From NCBI GenBank assembly GCA_964632305.1, contig CAZWBR010000012.1:17768-81767 (forward strand): a stretch of 64,000 nt of DNA, read 5' to 3'. The translations under genes were made by a program, and so were the position numbers. Positions 60,393 through 64,000 of the stretch are shown here, piece after piece (the first letter of the stretch is position 1; every line of letters begins with the position of its first letter). The notes below the pieces were generated by a model, which was not told the DNA's origin, did not search any database, and worked only from the letters and a program-made list of their open reading frames with translations. This DNA is from CAZWBR01 sp964632305 (GTDB lineage Bacteria; Bacteroidota; Bacteroidia; Bacteroidales; Prolixibacteraceae).

Positions 60393-60524
60393 ATTGTTGA
60401 TATATATATATTTAGACTGCATTTCCGGTTAACCGGAAGGCAGAGAACAAACCGAATTTGTACAAAAATAGTGATTTAGATCAAACAATATGCGCTCTTT
60501 GTTTTCAAGAGGCAATTTTTAGGA

Positions 60525-61649
60525 TCAGATACGGATTAATTTCGATACTTTGATCGATAAATCGGTAAAGACTAACCGGGCATTCCCATTCATGGCGATA
60601 TCGCGATAGCTCTTCTCAAACTCATTGAAAAGATAGAGCACATTTTTCTCGTTGATGAAAGCGGCAAACTTCTGAGAGAAGCTGTTTTCAGCTTCGTCCA
60701 TATAAACCAGATCGGGTTCTCTCAGGTTGAGCAGGAAATTCTCGCGCAGAAACTCACCGCAATATTTCAGAAAGCCCATCTGACGGACACGCCCGATAGA
60801 GGCCATCTCCTCCGACCAGTTCAGCAGTTCTTCCATCTTACGGGTATAACCTGAACGCATCATCCGGGTAAACTGCTGATGGTTGAATGTGCGGGTCTCA
60901 TCCTCCTGCATGATTTCCAGTGCCTTGAAATAATTGCCCCGTGCCAGACGGGCTACTGTCGGGGGATTACAATTCCCCAACAATGGATGATTGACCAGTG
61001 CAGCTTCCAGATCGGGATCCATGATTTTGGGCACCCGGATAAACTGGCATCTCGACCGGATGGTGCTGAGCAATTTCTCCTCTCCCTCGGAGACCATCAG
61101 GAAAACGGTGTTGGCTGGCGGTTCTTCCAGTATCTTCAGGATCTTATTGGCACAGGTGATGTTCATCGTTTCGGGCAGCCAGACAATCGAGACCTTGTAG
61201 TCGGCTTCGTAAGCTTTCCGGTTGAGTTTCTGGATCAGGTCGCGCGCCTCGTCGACATAGATGGCTCCCTGCTTATTTTCGTCGGCGATCACCTGCATCC
61301 ATTTCTCGTATTGCGGATAGGGGTTCTCCAGGAAATAGGTGCGCCATTTCTCAATATAATCGCTGCTGGTGGGTTTGTCGATCGCCGCGGTTTTAATGAC
61401 GGGCATCGTGAAATAGAGGTCGGGATGGATCAGCCGCGCATACTTTCGGCAGGAGCTGCAGACCCCGCATGAATCATGATCCTGCTTATTGTGACAATTG
61501 ATATATTGGGCAAATGCGAGCGCCAGGGCAAGTTTCCCGTTCCCGGGAGGGCCGACCAGCAATTGGGCATGAGGAACACGGTCCTCTTCCACCGACTGGA
61601 TCAGTCGCTGTTTTATTGCTGCTTGTCCGATGACATCTTTAAATTGCAT
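60525..61649 (-). CDS. holB: DNA polymerase III subunit delta-prime (clamp loader)
   Basis: Taken from the ATG at 61649 (MQFKDVIGQAAIKQRLIQSV), 374 residues. It has AAA+ clamp-loader features: VGPPGNGKLALALAFAQYI (Walker A region, near 40), the zinc-type cysteine cluster CHNKQDHDSCGVCSSC (near 61-76), WLPETMNITCANKILKILEE and NTVFLMVSEGEEKLLSTIRS with SRCQFIRVP. It loads the sliding clamp with gamma/tau and delta. It heads the minus-strand series holB-ricT-gldH, an order seen in other Bacteroidota. Confidence 0.92.
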   Translation of the reverse strand: MQFKDVIGQAAIKQRLIQSVEEDRVPHAQLLVGPPGNGKLALALAFAQYINCHNKQDHDSCGVCSSCRKYARLIHPDLYFTMPVIKTAAIDKPTSSDYIEKWRTYFLENPYPQYEKWMQVIADENKQGAIYVDEARDLIQKLNRKAYEADYKVSIVWLPETMNITCANKILKILEEPPANTVFLMVSEGEEKLLSTIRSRCQFIRVPKIMDPDLEAALVNHPLLGNCNPPTVARLARGNYFKALEIMQEDETRTFNHQQFTRMMRSGYTRKMEELLNWSEEMASIGRVRQMGFLKYCGEFLRENFLLNLREPDLVYMDEAENSFSQKFAAFINEKNVLYLFNEFEKSYRDIAMNGNARLVFTDLSIKVSKLIRI

Positions 61650-62063
61650 TTTGATCAGATTAAAACTTGACGGCTTACGCGTCTCCAAAAGTAGAAAATA
61701 GCCGCGATTTAACAATCGATAGTTTGGACCTTGACCAATTTTTCCGATGATGCCAACTTGGGAAAAGTTATTTTAAACCTTTGACGACCCCTTTTATCCT
61801 GTTCTGAATCGGGTTCAAAGAGAGGGACAATGGCTGATAAGCAAACAGGTGAAAGTGAAACAGGTCAATGTTTCCTGCTCTGCGCGCTCTGTTAGCGGAG
61901 GCGGTGCCGGGGTGGTTTCATTTATTCAATGCCATCCCCTCCCTTTCGTGCAACAAATAATACCGATTCCTTTCGCGAAACAGAAAAAAACAATGGTGAA
62001 TAAGCTGTTATAAAACACATTTTCCCTATCTTTGAACCATCAATATTTAAATACCGAAATCAA
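61650..62063. other. intergenic region between divergent holB and pgk
   Basis: No gene. The pgk promoter element TATCTTTG lies at 62027-62034. The rest shows no strong structure. Confidence 0.6.
62027..62034 (+). promoter_or_regulatory. -7 promoter element (TATCTTTG) of pgk
   Basis: Fits TAnnTTTG; 29 bp upstream of the pgk ATG. No clear -33 box. Confidence 0.5.
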
Positions 62064-63257
62064 ATGCAGACAATTGAAACTTATGACTTTTCAGGCAAAA
62101 AGGCCCTGATCCGGGTTGACTTCAATGTGCCGCTCAACGACAAATTCGAGATTACCGACGATACCCGCATGACTGCCGCGCTTCCTACCATCAAGAAAGT
62201 GATTGAAACAGGTGGTGCCGCAATCATCATGTCGCACCTCGGTCGTCCGAAAAAAGGTCCGGAAGATAAATTTTCCATGAAACATTTGGTACCCCATCTT
62301 TCTCAGCTTCTTGGCGGGAAAGCGGTTAAAATGGCTCCGGATTGTATCGGTGAAGAAACCAAAAAAATGGCTTCTGAATTGAAACCGGGCGAAGTACTGG
62401 TTCTCGAAAACCTTCGTTTTCACAAAGAAGAAGAAGGTGGCGATGTTGAATTCTCCCGTCAGTTATCCGAGTTGGGCGACTGCTGGATCAACGATGCTTT
62501 CGGTACCGCTCACCGTGCCCATGCTTCTACTGCAGTGATGGCTCAGTTTTTCCCCAACGACAAGCTGTTCGGTTTCCTTGTTGAAAGCGAAGTCGAAAGC
62601 CTTGACAAAGTGCTGAAAGCTCCTAAACGTCCTTTCACCGCCATCATGGGTGGTTCCAAAGTCTCTTCCAAAATTACCATCATTGAAAATCTGCTCAACA
62701 GCGTTGATAACCTGATCATCGGTGGCGGTATGACCTATACCTTCATCAAAGCCCAGGGCGGTAACATTGGTAATTCACTTTGTGAAGATGATTACCTGGA
62801 ATTGGCTAAGAACCTGATGAAAAAGGCAGAAGAAAAAGGTGTAAAAATCATTTTCGGTGTCGATGTTGTTGCTGCTGACGCTTTCTCTGAAACCGCCAAC
62901 ACCAAAGTTGTTCCTTCAAACAATATTGGCGAAGGCTGGTCAGGTCTGGATGTCGGTCCCGATACCATCGCTATGTTCAACAAAGTAATCGGTGAATCGA
63001 ACACTATCCTTTGGAACGGTCCCGTTGGCGTATTCGAAATGGATAAATTTGCTACCGGAACAAAAGCAATCGGCGATGCTATTGTAGAAGCAACCAAAAA
63101 AGGTGCCTTCTCGTTGGTTGGCGGTGGCGACTCTGTTGCTGCTGTAAACAAATTCGGTATTGCTGACAAAGTATCTTACATCTCTACTGCCGGTGGCGCG
63201 ATGCTCGAATATCTCGAAGGCCGCGTTCTCCCAGGTATTGCTGCGGTAAGAGGATAA
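62064..63257 (+). CDS. pgk: phosphoglycerate kinase
   Basis: A 397-residue enzyme of normal length with RVDFNVPLNDKFEITDDTRM at the N-terminus, IIMSHLGRPKKG, WINDAFGTAHRAHAS and FTAIMGGSKVSSKITI with nucleotide-site stretches ILWNGPVGVFE and SLVGGGDSVAAVNKF. It makes ATP and 3-phosphoglycerate from 1,3-bisphosphoglycerate in glycolysis. It has its own promoter and terminator. Codon use is strongly biased, as expected for a highly expressed gene. Confidence 0.97.
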   Translation: MQTIETYDFSGKKALIRVDFNVPLNDKFEITDDTRMTAALPTIKKVIETGGAAIIMSHLGRPKKGPEDKFSMKHLVPHLSQLLGGKAVKMAPDCIGEETKKMASELKPGEVLVLENLRFHKEEEGGDVEFSRQLSELGDCWINDAFGTAHRAHASTAVMAQFFPNDKLFGFLVESEVESLDKVLKAPKRPFTAIMGGSKVSSKITIIENLLNSVDNLIIGGGMTYTFIKAQGGNIGNSLCEDDYLELAKNLMKKAEEKGVKIIFGVDVVAADAFSETANTKVVPSNNIGEGWSGLDVGPDTIAMFNKVIGESNTILWNGPVGVFEMDKFATGTKAIGDAIVEATKKGAFSLVGGGDSVAAVNKFGIADKVSYISTAGGAMLEYLEGRVLPGIAAVRG

Positions 63258-63286
63258 TCGGAAATTGTTTTTCTATTATATCTGTT

Positions 63287-63321
63287 AGAGGCTGTCTGAA
63301 AAGGCAGCCTCTTTCGTTTTT
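63287..63321 (+). terminator. rho-independent terminator of pgk
   Basis: AGAGGCTG (63287-63294) pairs with CAGCCTCT (63305-63312), followed by TTCGTTTTT. It lies 30 bp behind pgk. Confidence 0.85.
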
Positions 63322-63549
63322 CTCCGATTGACCGAAATATTGAATGTAACAGCAATGCTTTGCCGGCTCAAAGCTCCGGATGGCTGATTATGTTTTAAAA
63401 AGCAGGCTCCGGAGAATTAAAACGGATCGGTTTAGTCTGTCAACCGGTTTTATTTATAACATAAAAACAGACTACGGTACAATTAAATCCCGGCTATTGT
63501 TTTCAGGTTGAGATTTCTCACTTCGTAGGAAATGAGATAAAAGCAGGAA

Positions 63550-63612
63550 GTCGGGGTGCGACTCTGTGCTCACGCCGCGGACAAAAGTTCGTGTCCGGTC
63601 GCGCCCCGACTC
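63550..63612 (+). repeat. 63-bp dispersed repeat, copy B
   Basis: Related to 6691-6753. Its ends GTCGGGGTGCGAC and GTCGCGCCCCGAC are complementary over 13 bp (one G-T pair). Confidence 0.7.
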
Positions 63613-63710
63613 CAGGTTGCACTCCGACTAACTGCAAGTCTGTTTCTGTTGTTGGTATTGAAGCGAAGCAGAGTAAGAAATCTCAAAGTTAAAGACTATT
63701 TGTTACGGCA

Positions 63711-63933
63711 GGCCTGAAAGGCCGGCATGTGACAGCACAGGGCGTGAGCCCTGTGAAGAAGAGTGATAGAAGAAGTCGGAGGTCTGAAGGACCGGCATGT
63801 GTTGACCGGATTTGATGAAATGGTTTTATAACGATTCAATACATGCCGGCCTTACAGGCCTTTAGTGGTCTGTCACTGACCGTTTCCACAGGCTTTGCAG
63901 CCTGTGCTTTCACATATCGGACCTTCGGCCCTT
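63711..63933 (-). repeat. 224-bp palindrome-rich dispersed repeat, copy B (inverted)
   Basis: Reverse complement of the 6932-7155 unit, with matching hairpins and nearly the same length (223 bp). Confidence 0.7.
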
Positions 63934-64000
63934 TGATTGGTTGGCTGCTCATTATAGGGACTTCTCCTTACTGCCCTAACGCAGAATGCAATACCCAAAA

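Larger units (their letters stand above)
63322..64000. other. repeat-rich gene-free end of window
   Basis: No gene. It carries the second copies of the two repeat families found at 6.7-7.2 kb. Confidence 0.65.

Overview
The window comes from a member of the Bacteroidota, most likely order Bacteroidales. Evidence for this is a SusC/SusD pair with ECF sigma and FecR, the gliding/lipoprotein gene gldH next to a RicT (PSP1) gene, a CCDC81-type HU plus SPOR protein, many promoters of the TAnnTTTG (-7) type, and a DUF3987/VirE-N integrated element. The species cannot be named from the sequence.

Left chromosomal part (1-15475). A minus-strand run of secreted proteins (one cut by the window edge, one OmpA-domain protein) is followed by an AraC-type regulator, a polysaccharide deacetylase and a 1.6 kb gene-free stretch rich in hairpins and repeats. 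Next come an ECF sigma factor with a membrane protein, the GGGtGRT protein with its NifU-like partner, a fluoride channel/DUF190 operon behind a fluoride riboswitch, an HU/SPOR protein, galE, and a secreted protein built of six W-M repeats.

Integrated element (15503-54814, about 39.3 kb). It sits in the 3' half of a CAT-anticodon tRNA. A 22-bp core is duplicated at both ends and the displaced original tRNA 3' end remains at the left. From the left the element holds a tyrosine integrase, a 697-residue unknown protein, two small helix-turn-helix proteins, a VirE-N-type primase-like protein, a 330-bp array of about 32 ten-bp units (probable iterons), and a PriCT-2/DUF3987 protein. A restriction block follows: controller-like HTH, HsdM, HsdS, a DUF262-DUF1524 (GmrSD-like) protein, a HigB/HigA-ImmA pair, RhuM, HsdR, a YgjP-like metallohydrolase and a nuclease-like protein. 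Next is a three-gene toxin-antitoxin-SecB-like chaperone module behind an 18-bp palindrome, then several small unknown genes. The right third is a polysaccharide utilisation locus on the opposite strand (ECF sigma, FecR, SusC, SusD, GH2 glycosidase) with a clear terminator. No relaxase or transfer gene was recognised, so the element probably excises and replicates by itself but needs a helper to move between cells.

Right chromosomal part (54842-64000). A minus-strand series runs holB - ricT - gldH - trmB - alkyltransferase-like protein - Mrp ATPase - class II aldolase - MTA phosphorylase, and pgk lies on the plus strand. The last 0.7 kb carries the same two repeat families as the 6.7-7.2 kb region, one of them inverted.

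How the parts work together: the integrase, HTH proteins, primase and DUF3987 protein appear to form the maintenance core. Restriction, GmrSD-like and toxin modules would defend the host and stabilise the island. The PUL would give the host a glycan-use trait. Most promising for follow-up are the 10-bp iteron array, the toxin-antitoxin-chaperone module, and the way integration swaps the T-arm of the host tRNA.
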